Source: Nitratireductor sp. XY-223 (GTDB taxonomy: Bacteria; Pseudomonadota; Alphaproteobacteria; Rhizobiales; Rhizobiaceae). From it: a stretch of 64,000 nt of DNA. The DNA lies in NCBI RefSeq assembly GCF_004959855.1, contig NZ_SPNT01000002.1, positions 982,520 to 1,046,519 of the forward strand, written 5' to 3'. Made by a program: the position numbers and the translations under genes. The notes below the pieces were generated by a model that saw only the letters and a list, made by a program, of their open reading frames with translations, ran no database searches and was not told the origin of the DNA. Positions 44,485 to 56,874 of this stretch are shown in pieces (the stretch's first letter is position 1; each line of letters begins with the position of its first letter).

Positions 44485-45318
44485 TCAGCTGACAATTGGC
44501 AGTTGCGTCATGGAGCCGGGAATATCCACGCCGATTCGTGACAGTATCGTTGGTGCAATGGCACGCTGGTCAAGGACGGTTTCGGCCGCCGGACCTTCCG
44601 CCTCTCCGAAATAGTAGAATGCGGTGTCGCGCATGGACGGCTCGTCACCGCCGTGGGCGCCGTCCGGGTTCATGCCGTGGTCCGCCGCGACAAATACGTC
44701 ATAGCCGGCCTCAAGCCATTGCGGAACGGTCCTTGAAAGCGCGTCGTCGATCACCGCGACCTGCCGCCGGTATTCGGGCGATGCGCCGCCGAATGTGTGG
44801 CCGATGGTGTCGGCGCTGCTGGTGTGGAGCAGCAGGTAATCGGGATTGTGCTTTCGCAACAGCATCGTAGCCTGTGCGCACAGGTCGATCTCCGCCGGCG
44901 CGCAGGCGTTGCGCTTTCCGTATCCTTCCATGGAGTAGTAACGCGCGTGGGCTATCGGCGCCTCCGGATCGTCGATCTCGCAGTGCCGGAAGGGATCGAA
45001 CGCGCTGCCGCCATAGAGGGTGTGAAAATATGCATGCCCGACAACCGCTGCGGATTTCCCGGCCGATCGAAGGGCGGAGAATATGTTGGGCTTTTGCGAC
45101 GGCCCCAGCGCGTTGTTTGACAATATGCCGTGCTCCACGGGCGCAAGGCCCGTGTGGATCGTCTCGTACATGACCAGCGATATGGTGGGAATGCAGGATC
45201 GCATCTTCCAGCGTTTGGCACGGCCTGCCTCATGGCATGCCTGCAGATAGCCGCACTGAGTCACCGCGGTCTCGTAGCCGACTCCATCGAGTATGATGAG
45301 TGCAGTTTTGCGGCTCAT
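44485..45318 (-). CDS. Alkaline-phosphatase-superfamily phosphohydrolase, tmp operon
   Basis: A 277-residue cytoplasmic hydrolase of the nucleotide pyrophosphatase/phosphodiesterase branch, the group that includes phosphonoacetate hydrolase. Both metal sites look complete: D11, D170, H174, D213, H214 and H222. The nucleophile position appears to be S47 or T45 (IPTISL), where related enzymes use Thr. There is no signal peptide. It lies 34 bp after tmpB, so it probably acts in the same pathway. Possible roles are release of the phosphonate headgroup from an ester or hydrolysis of a related phosphonate; neither is shown. The ATG at 45318 is preferred to GTG 45330. Confidence 0.75.
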   Translation of the reverse strand: MSRKTALIILDGVGYETAVTQCGYLQACHEAGRAKRWKMRSCIPTISLVMYETIHTGLAPVEHGILSNNALGPSQKPNIFSALRSAGKSAAVVGHAYFHTLYGGSAFDPFRHCEIDDPEAPIAHARYYSMEGYGKRNACAPAEIDLCAQATMLLRKHNPDYLLLHTSSADTIGHTFGGASPEYRRQVAVIDDALSRTVPQWLEAGYDVFVAADHGMNPDGAHGGDEPSMRDTAFYYFGEAEGPAAETVLDQRAIAPTILSRIGVDIPGSMTQLPIVS

Positions 45319-45352
45319 GGATGTCCGCACCCGGTCGCGACAGACATCGGTC

Positions 45353-47214
<1,862 letters not shown>

Positions 47215-47238
47215 TTAGATCAAGGCATCGATTTCATT

Positions 47239-48114
47239 TTGGCAGATGCACACACCGAAAGGACCCTTCCGCCGCTGGAATGGTTGCGCGTTTTCGAGGC
47301 CGCCGGCCGTTGCGGCAGTTTCACCGCCGCGGCCGGGGAACTCGGCCTGACGCAGGCGGCGATCAGTCAGAGGATCCGCAATCTCGAACACCGGCTGGGA
47401 AAGGAACTGTTTGTCCGCAAGCCGCGGGGTGTCGCGCTGACGCTCGACGGCGAGGCCTACCTGCCGCATGTTCAGGCGGCGCTTTCCGCGCTGTCGCGCA
47501 GCACCGCGGATCTCTTTTCGCCCGATATCAGCGAGATCACGATCTGTGCCATGCCGTCGCATATCGAATTGCTGATCCTGCCGCGTCTGAAGGCTCTGCT
47601 GGCGGATCGCCCGCAGTTGCGCGTGACCTTCGTCTCCGCATTCAGGCAGCATGACTTCGATAATATCGCGGCGGACTTTCACCTGCGCTATGGAAACGGC
47701 ACCTGGCCGGGAAGGCGGGCGCAACTTTTGCACCGGGAGCGGCTGGCGCCGGCTGTTGCGCCGCAGCACCTCAAGCAGGGCGGCGATTGGCGCGCGCTTC
47801 CGGCCCTTGCGCTGAGCGGTCCCCGTTCGGGCTGGCAGGCCTGGGCGGCGGCCACAGGCTCGCCCCCGCCCTATCGCACCGGCATGCGTTTCGACTCCTA
47901 CGACCTCGCCCTGACCGCCGCCATAGAGGGCCATGGGGCGATATTGGCATCCATTCCGCTTTCGCAAGCCGCGATTGGCGAGGGGCGTCTCGCATTGCTT
48001 TCCGAACCGTCGGTGACGATGGATGCGGGCTATTGGCTGTCCTGGGCCGCAGACCGTCCGGTTCCGGCGCTGCTACGGGAAATGGTCGATATCCTGGCCG
48101 CGGACGCTGTGTGA
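47239..48114 (+). CDS. LysR-family transcriptional regulator
   Basis: A regulator of about 291 residues with an N-terminal winged helix (GSFTAAAGELGLTQAAISQRI) and a C-terminal effector-binding domain of the GcvA-like group. It is divergent from tmpA and likely controls it in response to a trimethylaminoethylphosphonate-related ligand. The start is uncertain. TTG 47239 is proposed because the domain begins at LPPLEWLRVFEAAG shortly after; its ribosome-binding site is weak. The frame is open back to 47014 through sequence that is clearly the tmpA side. Confidence 0.8.
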   Translation: MADAHTERTLPPLEWLRVFEAAGRCGSFTAAAGELGLTQAAISQRIRNLEHRLGKELFVRKPRGVALTLDGEAYLPHVQAALSALSRSTADLFSPDISEITICAMPSHIELLILPRLKALLADRPQLRVTFVSAFRQHDFDNIAADFHLRYGNGTWPGRRAQLLHRERLAPAVAPQHLKQGGDWRALPALALSGPRSGWQAWAAATGSPPPYRTGMRFDSYDLALTAAIEGHGAILASIPLSQAAIGEGRLALLSEPSVTMDAGYWLSWAADRPVPALLREMVDILAADAV

Positions 48115-48425
48115 CACCTCGGCAACAATTGATTCGCAGGTGCCGGGGCCCTATAATTTTATCGTTGCTCCGCCATTCGGCAGGTTAGAGGACCGGCTTT
48201 TCGGCCATGAGCATCTTCGGATGATTTTACGCATCCTGCCCGGAACATCAAAGCATCGCGTAACGGATGACTTTCGGGCGGAGCAACCAACAGCAAGTCT
48301 CACCAATCCAGCCGCAAGGCGCGGCCGGCCATCTTCCAATCGAATCCGGCAAAGCCTATAAACCACCGCATTGCAGCAGATGCGGCGGCGGCATTTCGCA
48401 TGCGCGCCGGTTCAAGGAGACAGGC
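48115..48425. other. Gap between LysR gene and acyl-CoA synthetase gene
   Basis: I see no gene in these 311 bp. An open frame continues upstream from the synthetase to about 48267 but begins without a ribosome-binding site. The only clear signal is CAAGGAGA just before the ATG at 48426. Confidence 0.5.
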
Positions 48426-50063
48426 ATGCTTCCGGTGCGCGATACCTATGAAGACCTGATACGGGATTTTGAATGGCAACTTCCCGATCGCTTCAACATC
48501 GCGAAAGCCGTCTGCGACGACTGGGCGGAACGGGAACCGGATCGTGTCTGCCTGATGCATTACCGGCCCGACCGCGATCCGGACGAACTGACCTACGACG
48601 CCCTGCGGCAGAAAGCGGATGCTCTGGCCAATGGGCTCTCTTCGCTCGGCATTGCGCCGGGGGACCGGGTCGCTCTCCTGCTGCCGCAAGGGTTCGAGGC
48701 GGCGATTTCCCATATCGCCATCTACAAGCTCGGCGCGATTGCCGTGCCGCTTGCCCTGCTTTTCGGCGTCGACGCGCTTGACTACCGACTGCGATCGTCC
48801 GGCGCGAAATGCATGATCAGCAACGCGTCCGGTGCCGCCAAGGTGGCCGAGATCGCCGACAAGCTCGATCAGCTGTCCTGCGTGGTCAGCGTCGACGGGA
48901 CACCGGGATGCGAGGACTTCAGCAAACTCCTCGGCGACTTTGCCGGCCGGCACGACACCGCCGACACGGGCGTCGATGATCCGGCGCTGATGATCTTCAC
49001 CTCCGGCACAACCGGTCCGCCCAAGGGCGCATTGCATGCCCACCGGGTGCTGCTCGGGCATCTGCCGGGCATCCAGTTCCCGCACGAATTCCTGCCGCAG
49101 CCGGACGACCTTTTCTGGACGCCGGCGGACTGGGCCTGGGCCGGCGGGCTTCTCAACGTCCTTCTGCCGGCGCTCTATTTCGGTGTGCCCGTGGTCTCGT
49201 CGGCGGCGCAGAAATTCGATCCGGAAACCGCCTTTCGCATCATGGAGGGGACCGGGGTGCGCAACGCGTTCATCCCGCCGACCGCGCTCAAGATGCTGCG
49301 CACCGTCGACCGGCCGTCGGAGCGGTACGCCCTCAAGCTGCGCACCATCGGATCAGGCGGCGAGTCGCTCGGCAAGGAAACCTATGAATGGGCGAAACGG
49401 GAACTCGGGATCACCATCAACGAATTCTACGGGCAGACCGAGTGCAATCTGGTGATCTCCTCGTGCAGCCGTATCGGCGTTACCCGGGCCGGCGCCATCG
49501 GCCTTGCGGTGCCCGGCCACACGGTGGCGGTCATCGACGGCAACGGTGCGGAGGTCGCACCCGGTACGCCGGGGCAGATCGCGGTGCGCCGGCCGGACCC
49601 GGTGATGTTCCTTCGCTACTGGAACAACGAGGCGGCGACACGCGCGAAATTCATCGGCGACTGGATGGTGACCGGCGACCAGGGCATCCGACATGCCGAC
49701 GGCTATATCGAGTTCTTCGGCCGCGACGACGACGTCATCACATCCGCCGGCTATCGCATCGGCCCAGGCGAGATCGAGGACTGCCTGACTGCCCATCCGG
49801 CGGTGGCGCTGGCGGCGGCCGTCGGCAAGCCCGATCCCCTGCGCACCGAAATCGTCAAGGCCTATATCGTCCTCAAGCAGGACCATGACCCCAGCCACGC
49901 GCTGGCCGGGGAAATCCAGGACTGGGTCAAGGTGCGGCTTTCGGCGCACGAATATCCGCGTGAGGTGGAGTTCGTGGACTCAATGCCCCTGACGACGACC
50001 GGGAAGGTCATCCGCAGGGAGCTGCGCGACAGGGCCGTGCGTGAAGCGCGCGGCTACGGCTGA
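48426..50063 (+). CDS. Acyl-CoA synthetase (AMP-binding family)
   Basis: A 545-residue adenylate-forming enzyme that activates a carboxylic acid with ATP and CoA. The P-loop FTSGTTGPPKG, NEFYGQTE, TGDQG and C-terminal catalytic lysine in TTTGKVIRREL are present. It most resembles medium-chain acyl-CoA or acetoacetate-type synthetases; the substrate is not fixed. The ATG at 48426 has CAAGGAGA at good distance. It is not obviously part of the tmp pathway. Confidence 0.88.
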   Translation: MLPVRDTYEDLIRDFEWQLPDRFNIAKAVCDDWAEREPDRVCLMHYRPDRDPDELTYDALRQKADALANGLSSLGIAPGDRVALLLPQGFEAAISHIAIYKLGAIAVPLALLFGVDALDYRLRSSGAKCMISNASGAAKVAEIADKLDQLSCVVSVDGTPGCEDFSKLLGDFAGRHDTADTGVDDPALMIFTSGTTGPPKGALHAHRVLLGHLPGIQFPHEFLPQPDDLFWTPADWAWAGGLLNVLLPALYFGVPVVSSAAQKFDPETAFRIMEGTGVRNAFIPPTALKMLRTVDRPSERYALKLRTIGSGGESLGKETYEWAKRELGITINEFYGQTECNLVISSCSRIGVTRAGAIGLAVPGHTVAVIDGNGAEVAPGTPGQIAVRRPDPVMFLRYWNNEAATRAKFIGDWMVTGDQGIRHADGYIEFFGRDDDVITSAGYRIGPGEIEDCLTAHPAVALAAAVGKPDPLRTEIVKAYIVLKQDHDPSHALAGEIQDWVKVRLSAHEYPREVEFVDSMPLTTTGKVIRRELRDRAVREARGYG

Positions 50064-50068
50064 GCACC

Positions 50069-51346
50069 CTAGCGGCCCTTTGCCATGCCCCTTATGCGGT
50101 CGCGGACCTTGCGGGCGATGTTGCGCGTCTCGCTGTAGAGATGCAGCTGGGTCTCCACCTGCCGCACGTCCCGGTCCCGCGACGGTTCGAGGCCGACAAT
50201 CAGCGTGCCCATCCTGCAGCGTTCCCGCCAAAGCCGGTTCATGACCGGGTGGTCCGGCGCAGCGCAGGAATCGGTAACCGCAATGTTCGGATCCTCAAGG
50301 TGGATCGCCGTCAGATTGTCCATGAGCAACTGCCCCGGCGAGAAGGCGCTGAATTCCTCGTTGTAGGCGGTCTTCCAGGTATAGGCCGTGCCGCTCATCA
50401 CAAAGACAATCATCGAGGCGATTGCCTCGCCGTCGATATTGAGGGTGTGAATGCGGACATTGTCCGTCTCGGCCAGATCGGTGATCGCCTCGCGTGCGAA
50501 GGCTGCCCGGTAGCGGTCGACCACCATCGCCGTCCTTCGGCGGCCCTTCCAGCCGCCGGCCTCGAGGGCAAGGAACTCCTCCATCCGCTCGCGGACCTGC
50601 CGCGGCTGGCGCGCCACGTCATAGGTCAGTTCGCCGCGCTCGCAAAGCAGCCGGCGCTGGCGGCGGCGCTCGCGCAGGTGTTTCGTCGAGAGCGACTGCT
50701 TGAGATAGGCTGGACCGTCAAGGTTGCTCTGCAGCATGGCCCGTTCAAAGACCTCGGTTTCGGCGATCGGCAGGCCGCGGCTGACGGCGACGGCCCGCAG
50801 AAGCTGCACGAAAGGCCCTTCCAGACGGGCGTTCGGGATTACCAGCACGCCGGGCAGGTCGAGCGCGCCGCCGGCCAGTGTCTCCAGCAGGTCGTCCAGC
50901 GTCTCGGCCGCCGCTTCCTGGTCGAGCAGGGGTGTGCCGAGCGGTCCGTAGTCATTGGCCCAGGAACGGATGATGGGAGCGCCGATCGAGAAGCCCGGGC
51001 GCTCGACGGAGAACGGCATCAGGAAACGCAGGCGGCTGCGGTGCTCGTCCTCGTCGCGCATGATCATCAGCCTGATCTGCTTGTCCTCGAGCCGCGGCAT
51101 GGCCGGCGCCATGAACCGCGCCGAGAAGAACACATTCGGCTCGAGCGCCCGGTGCGTCAGGTAATCCAGTTCGCGTCGAAGGTCGTATCCGGCCCGTGCC
51201 GGATAAACGCAAAGATGCCGCGACGGGCGACCCGTTTCCACCGAGGTCTCGGCGGCCGGGCGCTCGATCTCGAGTCCGGCGATCTTCGTGACCGCCGTTC
51301 CGCCGGCGCCGCCGGGTTCACCCTGCAGGAATGGATTGGAGGACAT
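50069..51346 (-). CDS. CelD/BcsL-family GNAT acyltransferase
   Basis: A 425-residue protein with a C-terminal GNAT-like domain of the CelD/BcsL type (Acetyltransf_6), shown by YLKQSLSTKHLRERRRQRR, EAGGWKG, and TWKTAYNEEFSAFSPGQLL shortened at FSPGQLLMDN. Such proteins accompany exopolysaccharide or cellulose-like polymer synthesis and probably acylate the polymer. It starts 1 nt after the flippase stop, so the two are translationally linked. Confidence 0.83.
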   Translation of the reverse strand: MSSNPFLQGEPGGAGGTAVTKIAGLEIERPAAETSVETGRPSRHLCVYPARAGYDLRRELDYLTHRALEPNVFFSARFMAPAMPRLEDKQIRLMIMRDEDEHRSRLRFLMPFSVERPGFSIGAPIIRSWANDYGPLGTPLLDQEAAAETLDDLLETLAGGALDLPGVLVIPNARLEGPFVQLLRAVAVSRGLPIAETEVFERAMLQSNLDGPAYLKQSLSTKHLRERRRQRRLLCERGELTYDVARQPRQVRERMEEFLALEAGGWKGRRRTAMVVDRYRAAFAREAITDLAETDNVRIHTLNIDGEAIASMIVFVMSGTAYTWKTAYNEEFSAFSPGQLLMDNLTAIHLEDPNIAVTDSCAAPDHPVMNRLWRERCRMGTLIVGLEPSRDRDVRQVETQLHLYSETRNIARKVRDRIRGMAKGR

Positions 51347-51347
51347 G

Positions 51348-52784
51348 TCAGCGCGTCTCCCTTTCGGCCGCGGCGGCGGGCCTGCTGAAAACGGACATAT
51401 TGATGTCGAGACGGCTGCGGATAACCGCGAACAGGAGCGCCGTTTCGGCGAACATGGCCACCATGGTGGCGGCGGCCGCGCCGTTGATGCCGAAGACCGG
51501 AATCAAGACGATGTTGCCGGCAATGTTGACGAGCAGAACGGCGAAATAGATCAGCGCGCAGATTTTCTGCTGACCGGCCATGGTGAGCAGCGCTTCTCCG
51601 GGGCCGATCAGTGCCTTTGCCGCGACACCGGCAAAAAGAATGAACATGACCGGATAGCCGGCCTGGAAATCCGGCCCGAACAGCGACAGAAGGAAGGACC
51701 CGAGCGCCAGCACCATGCCGCCCACCGCAATGGTTGGCCAGAATGTCCAGTAGGCGGCCGTGGCGGCGACACGCGCCAGTTCGCCGCTGCTCTTTTCCGC
51801 GACCAGCGCCGAAAAACGCGGCGCCATGCCGGCCTTCACCGCGAAAAACACGAAATGGACCAGCGCCATGGTCTTGGCGGCTGCGTAATAGGTCGCCACC
51901 TGGTCGGGAGGCAGGAAAAAGCCGACCATGACCACGTCCGCATTTGTGAGGAGGTAGTAGAACCCCTCAACAAGGAAAATGGGCATCGCGATCTTGATCC
52001 AGTAGCCGAACTCGATTTCCTTCGGCCCGGCCTCGAACCGCCTGCGCAGGCGCCATCCGAGGATCGTCAACTGACCGAGCGTGGTAACGTATGTGGCGAT
52101 CAGCGCGGCGATCAGCGCCGTTTTGGCGCTCGCCTCGTAGCCCAGCAGGACAGCGACGAGCATCGCGACCGGAATCAGGGCCGGACGGGCCAGATAGGTC
52201 GGCGTGAGAGCCTGCACGATCCAGCTGTTGGCGCGGGCGGTGCCGTCCATGATGTCGCCGAGAGCGATCATCGGCAGCATGAATGCGCCGAGCACGAGCG
52301 GGGTGAGATAGTAGGGCGGAAGCGCGTCGCCGAACCCGTAGACCGCGGCAATCCCCAGCAGCGCCACGAGGCTGGCGCTGGTGAGCGCAAACAGCCTTGC
52401 GGTGAGCGTTATGCCGCGGATCTTGGCGATTTCGCCGTGCGCGCGGTATTGCGGCACGAAGCGTATAAGGGCGGTGTGAAAGCCGAAACAGGCGAAATTG
52501 CCGACGATGATCGCCATCACCCAGACGAAAACGAAGATGCCGTACTCGAACTGACCCATGAGGCGCGCCAGAAAGATCTGCGCCAGGAAGGCGATTCCGG
52601 CGCTGATCACGCGGATGACGAAGGCAATCAGCGACATGCGACGGGTTTCGCCATGCCCGTCCTGCCCGCCTTTCAGGCCGAGCAGCCGGTGCAGGAAGCC
52701 CGTGGCCCTGCGCCGCGCGCCGGATTGCGGCGCGAGCGTGTCATTGGCAGCGTTTTCGGCCGTAATACGCACGGAATTGACCAA
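51348..52784 (-). CDS. Wzx-like oligosaccharide flippase
   Basis: A 478-residue inner-membrane protein of the polysaccharide-flippase (MATE/MOP) superfamily with about 12-14 helices. It should flip lipid-linked sugars to the periplasm. The start codon is TTG (52784) or GTG (52772); neither has a strong ribosome-binding site. With the CelD-like gene it forms a small surface-polysaccharide operon with no glycosyltransferases nearby. Confidence 0.85.
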   Translation of the reverse strand: MVNSVRITAENAANDTLAPQSGARRRATGFLHRLLGLKGGQDGHGETRRMSLIAFVIRVISAGIAFLAQIFLARLMGQFEYGIFVFVWVMAIIVGNFACFGFHTALIRFVPQYRAHGEIAKIRGITLTARLFALTSASLVALLGIAAVYGFGDALPPYYLTPLVLGAFMLPMIALGDIMDGTARANSWIVQALTPTYLARPALIPVAMLVAVLLGYEASAKTALIAALIATYVTTLGQLTILGWRLRRRFEAGPKEIEFGYWIKIAMPIFLVEGFYYLLTNADVVMVGFFLPPDQVATYYAAAKTMALVHFVFFAVKAGMAPRFSALVAEKSSGELARVAATAAYWTFWPTIAVGGMVLALGSFLLSLFGPDFQAGYPVMFILFAGVAAKALIGPGEALLTMAGQQKICALIYFAVLLVNIAGNIVLIPVFGINGAAAATMVAMFAETALLFAVIRSRLDINMSVFSRPAAAAERETR

Positions 52785-52960
52785 ACCAAACTCGAAACTC
52801 GGCCCACTATGCGCAAGGGCCGTTAAAAAACGGTTGGATTCGGTATTTTTTTGGGATTTTGCCTGTCAGCGCGTGAATCACGCCGGCAGGACAGCCTCAG
52901 GCGCGGCTTTGCGCGCGTTCAAATTTGTCTGAACGCGACGGCGGACCGGCCCTGGTCCGA

Positions 52961-55705
52961 TCAGCTGAAGGCGCCGTGGCAGTGCTTGTATTTCTTGCCC
53001 GATCCGCAGGGGCAGGCTTCGTTGCGGCCGACCTTGCCCCAGGTCGACGGATCGTTCGGATCGCGCTCCTCCGCCGGCACCGTGCGATGCTGGACCGGCG
53101 CAAGGGCGAGGCCGCCCGGTTCGTCTTCCGGTTCGACGAACTCGTCCTCACCGGTGGTCGGGTCAAGGTGATGGCCTTCCATCTCCTGCGGCGGCTCAAG
53201 CTCCGGCGCGTCGGCCGCCTCGCGAACCAGTTCGACGCGCATCAGCTGCGCCGTTACCGTCTCGCGCAGATTGCCGAGCAGGCTCTGGAACAGCTCGAAG
53301 GCCTCGGCCTTGTACTCCTGCAAGGGATCGCGTTGGGCAAGGCCGCGGAAGCCGATCACCGAACGCAGATGATCCAGATTAACCAGGTGTTCGCGCCACA
53401 GGTGGTCGAGCGTCTGCAGAACGATGGATTTTTCGACATAGGTCATGACCTCCGGTCCGAAGCGCTCGGCCCGGTCGGCGGCCGCCTTTTCGACCTCGGT
53501 CGTGAGGCGTTCGCGGATGTCGTCCTCGGCGATGCCCTCTTCAGAGGCCCACTCGTCGATGGGCACCTCGAGATTGAGGAATTTCTGTGTTTCCTCTTTC
53601 AGGCCCTGCAGGTTCCACTGCTCGGCATAGGCCCTTTCGGGAATGTTGCGGGCAACAAGGTCGTCGACGACCTCGTGACGCATGTCCGCGGTCGTCTCGC
53701 CGATGTCCTCCGCATCCATCAACTCGAGACGCTGTTCGAAAATGACCTTGCGCTGGTCGTTCATCACGTCGTCGAACTTCAGCAGGTTCTTGCGGATGTC
53801 GAAGTTGCGTGCCTCGACCTTCTTCTGAGCGCGCTCGAGTGCCTTGTTGATCCAGGGGTGGACGATCGCCTCGCCCTCCTGCAGCCCGAGCTTCTTCAGC
53901 ATGCCGTCCATGCGGTCGGAGCCGAAGATGCGCATCAGGTCGTCCTGCAGCGACAGGTAGAACTTGGAGCGGCCGGGATCGCCCTGCCGGCCCGACCGGC
54001 CGCGCAACTGGTTGTCGATGCGACGGCTTTCGTGCCGTTCTGTTGCCAGGACATAAAGACCGCCGGCGGCCAGCGCTTTGTCCTTCAGCGCCTGGACCTC
54101 CTGGCGGATCTTTTCTTCCTTCGAGCTGCGTTGCGCCTCGTCCTCGACGTCGGCGAGTTCCTGGGAAATGCGCATGTCGACATTGCCGCCGAGCTGGATG
54201 TCGGTTCCGCGTCCGGCCATGTTCGTGGCGATGGTGATGGCGCCCGGAACGCCGGCCTGGGCGATGATGAACGCCTCCTGCTCGTGATAGCGCGCGTTGA
54301 GGACCTGGAACTCCTTGATGCCCGCTTTCTTCAGCAGGTCGGCAAGGAATTCGGACTTCTCGATCGACGTGGTGCCGACGAGAACCGGCTGGCCGCGATC
54401 GCTCGCCTGGCGGATTTCCTCGACGATTGCCGTGTATTTCTCCTCGGCCGTCCGGTAGACCTCGTCGTCCTCGTCGGCGCGCTTGATCGGCAGGTTGGTC
54501 GGCACCTCGACGACGGTCAGCCCGTAGATGTTGCCGAACTCCTCGGCCTCGGTCGATGCCGTGCCGGTCATGCCGGCAAGCTTGCCGTACATGCGGAAAT
54601 AGTTCTGGAAGGTGATCGAGGCCAGCGTCTGGTTCTCCGGCTGGATCGCAACCTTTTCCTTCGCCTCGAGTGCCTGGTGCTGGCCTTCCGAGTAGCGGCG
54701 GCCGGGCATCATGCGGCCGGTGAACTCGTCGATGATGACGATCTCGCCGTTGCGGACGATGTAGTCCTTGTCGCGGGTAAAGAGCTTGTGCGCCTTCAGG
54801 GCGTTGTTGACGTGGTGGACGATGGCCACGTTTTCCACGTCATAGAGCGACTCGCCCTTGAGCAGCTCCGCCTCCTTGAGCATGCCTTCGAGCTTTTCGG
54901 TGCCTTCCTCGGTGAAAGTCGCGGAGCGCTGCTTTTCGTCGATCTCGAAATCGCGTTCCTCGAGCAGCGGTATAAACGCGTCAATGGTGTTGTAGAGGTC
55001 GGAGCGGTCGTCCAGCGGCCCGGATATGATCAGCGGCGTGCGGGCCTCGTCGATCAGGATGGAGTCAACCTCGTCGACAATGGCGTAGTTGTGGCCGCGC
55101 TGGACCATCTGGCCGCGCTCGTATTTCATGTTGTCGCGCAGGTAATCGAAACCCAGCTCGTTGTTGGTCGCGTAGGTCACGTCGCAGGCATAGGCGGCGC
55201 GGCGCTGCTCGTCATCCATGCCGTGGACGATCGTCGCCGTCGTCATGCCGAGGAAGCTGTAGACCTTGCCCATCCACTCGGCGTCGCGCGTGGCCAGGTA
55301 GTCGTTGACCGTCACCACGTGGACGCCCTTGCCGGTCAGCGCGTTCAGGTATACCGGCAGGGTGGCGACAAGCGTCTTTCCCTCACCGGTTTTCATCTCG
55401 GCGATGGAGTTCTCGTGGAGGATCATGCCGCCGATGAGCTGCACGTCGAACGGCCGCAGCCCGATCACCCGCCGGGCCGCTTCCCGGACGGTGGCAAAGG
55501 CCGGCACCAGGATGTCCTCGAGCGACTTTCCGTCGGCCAGTTCCTTGCGGAAGATCTCGGTGCGGGCCGCCAGTTCCTCGTCGCTGAGCGCCTGCATCTC
55601 CGCCTCCAGGGCATTGATGGCATCGACGCGCGGCCGGTATGAGCGGATAAGGCGCTCATTCGAAGAACCAAACAGCTTTTTGGCGATGCCGCCGAAGTTG
55701 ACCAT
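52961..55705 (-). CDS. secA: Preprotein translocase ATPase SecA
   Basis: The 914-residue motor of Sec protein export. Walker A (MKTGEGKTL) and DEAD-type motifs, [17 protein letters not shown] and the second nucleotide fold ([10 protein letters not shown]) are intact. The C-terminal zinc site is complete with C898, C900, C909 and H910 ([14 protein letters not shown]), so it can bind SecB. Full length. Single gene between the flippase and the parvulin gene. Confidence 0.97.
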   Translation of the reverse strand: MVNFGGIAKKLFGSSNERLIRSYRPRVDAINALEAEMQALSDEELAARTEIFRKELADGKSLEDILVPAFATVREAARRVIGLRPFDVQLIGGMILHENSIAEMKTGEGKTLVATLPVYLNALTGKGVHVVTVNDYLATRDAEWMGKVYSFLGMTTATIVHGMDDEQRRAAYACDVTYATNNELGFDYLRDNMKYERGQMVQRGHNYAIVDEVDSILIDEARTPLIISGPLDDRSDLYNTIDAFIPLLEERDFEIDEKQRSATFTEEGTEKLEGMLKEAELLKGESLYDVENVAIVHHVNNALKAHKLFTRDKDYIVRNGEIVIIDEFTGRMMPGRRYSEGQHQALEAKEKVAIQPENQTLASITFQNYFRMYGKLAGMTGTASTEAEEFGNIYGLTVVEVPTNLPIKRADEDDEVYRTAEEKYTAIVEEIRQASDRGQPVLVGTTSIEKSEFLADLLKKAGIKEFQVLNARYHEQEAFIIAQAGVPGAITIATNMAGRGTDIQLGGNVDMRISQELADVEDEAQRSSKEEKIRQEVQALKDKALAAGGLYVLATERHESRRIDNQLRGRSGRQGDPGRSKFYLSLQDDLMRIFGSDRMDGMLKKLGLQEGEAIVHPWINKALERAQKKVEARNFDIRKNLLKFDDVMNDQRKVIFEQRLELMDAEDIGETTADMRHEVVDDLVARNIPERAYAEQWNLQGLKEETQKFLNLEVPIDEWASEEGIAEDDIRERLTTEVEKAAADRAERFGPEVMTYVEKSIVLQTLDHLWREHLVNLDHLRSVIGFRGLAQRDPLQEYKAEAFELFQSLLGNLRETVTAQLMRVELVREAADAPELEPPQEMEGHHLDPTTGEDEFVEPEDEPGGLALAPVQHRTVPAEERDPNDPSTWGKVGRNEACPCGSGKKYKHCHGAFS

Positions 55706-55988
55706 TCACATGGTCCTTTCTTGCTGTACGGGCGGACATCAAATCGTGACGAACCGGCAAGGCGCGGCCCGATGACGCGGTTTTGAAGCTGATCCGCCCG
55801 AAACTGAACTGGACGCGAGATTGCGTGACAGATAAGAGGGGGGGTGATCGATGTCAACGCCGCTGTGGGGGCGCCGGATTTGGCAGATTGAGGTGGGCGG
55901 CCCGATTCCCGCTTGTGACGCGTCGGAAATCGGCTATTGAAGGAATATTGTGGTCTCGGGCCGCATAACCAGAAAAGGTTTGTTGATC

Positions 55989-56846
55989 ATGCAAAGAACA
56001 CAGCCATGGCGTGCCGGTTTGGTGGCGCTTGCCGTCTGCCTGAGCGCCGGCGCCGCGGCCCAGGAAGGTGAAGACAAGGTGATCGCGACCGTCGGCGGCA
56101 AGCCGGTGTATCAGTCGGAGCTGACCTTCGCGGAAACCGACCTTGATCCGCAGTTCTCGCGCCTTCCGGCTGAACAACGGACCGCGGCGGCGCTTTCGGC
56201 GCTTCTCGACATCAAGCTGATGGCCCAGCAGGCCGAAAATTCCGGTCTCGGCAAGGACGAGGCCTTCCAGAGGCGTCTCGACTTCCTCAGGGACCGGGCC
56301 CTTCACAACGAGTTTTTCAAGACCCGGGTCGTCGACGGCTTGACGGACGAAGCGGTCCGGGAGCGTTACGACAAGGAGGTCGCGGCCACGCCGCCGGAGC
56401 AGGAGGTTAAAGCCCGCCATATTCTCGTCGACAGCGAGGAACAGGCCAAGGCGGTCATTGTCGAGCTGGACGGCGGCAAGGATTTCATCGAGTTGGCCAA
56501 AGAGAAGTCGACCGGTCCGAGCGGGCCGCAAGGCGGCGATCTCGGCTATTTCACGCGGGGCCGTATGGTTCCGGAATTCGAGGAGGCAGCCTTTGCCCTC
56601 GAGACCGGGGCCTATACGAAGGAACCCGTCAAGACGCAGTTCGGCTGGCACATCATCAAGGTCGAGGACAAGCGCGACACGCCGCCGCCGAGTTTCGAGC
56701 AGGTTGCCGACCAGATCCGGCGTGTTCTGTTGCAGGAAGAGTATCTGGCGCTTCTGCAGGAGGCGCGCGACGCCGTGAAGGTGGAGGTCACCGACAAGGA
56801 CCTGCAGGATCTACTCAATGCGGTCAATCCGCAGGGAAACAACTGA
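55989..56846 (+). CDS. Parvulin-type peptidyl-prolyl isomerase
   Basis: A 285-residue periplasmic protein with signal peptide (MQRTQPWRAGLVALAVCL, cut near AAAQEG), a SurA/PrsA-like N-terminal helical domain and a parvulin domain at about residues 135-228 (KARHILVDSEEQAK, GGDLGYFTRGRMVPEFE, FGWHIIKVED). It assists folding of exported proteins, which fits its place beside secA. ATG 55989 is used; TTG 55983 is a possible start. Confidence 0.88.
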   Translation: MQRTQPWRAGLVALAVCLSAGAAAQEGEDKVIATVGGKPVYQSELTFAETDLDPQFSRLPAEQRTAAALSALLDIKLMAQQAENSGLGKDEAFQRRLDFLRDRALHNEFFKTRVVDGLTDEAVRERYDKEVAATPPEQEVKARHILVDSEEQAKAVIVELDGGKDFIELAKEKSTGPSGPQGGDLGYFTRGRMVPEFEEAAFALETGAYTKEPVKTQFGWHIIKVEDKRDTPPPSFEQVADQIRRVLLQEEYLALLQEARDAVKVEVTDKDLQDLLNAVNPQGNN

Positions 56847-56874
56847 GTTTGAGATCGCCCGGATCTGACGCGAC

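Noticed and set aside
44185-44541. A 118-codon frame in the gap after tRNA-Leu
   Set aside because: No ribosome-binding site and no family resemblance, and it runs into the 3' end of the phosphohydrolase gene on the other strand.
51288-52826. A 512-codon plus-strand frame rich in Arg, His and Asp
   Set aside because: Antisense to the flippase gene; its composition is typical of a reverse-frame artefact.
52925-55642. A 905-codon plus-strand frame
   Set aside because: It is the antisense shadow of secA, which is intact over 914 codons.
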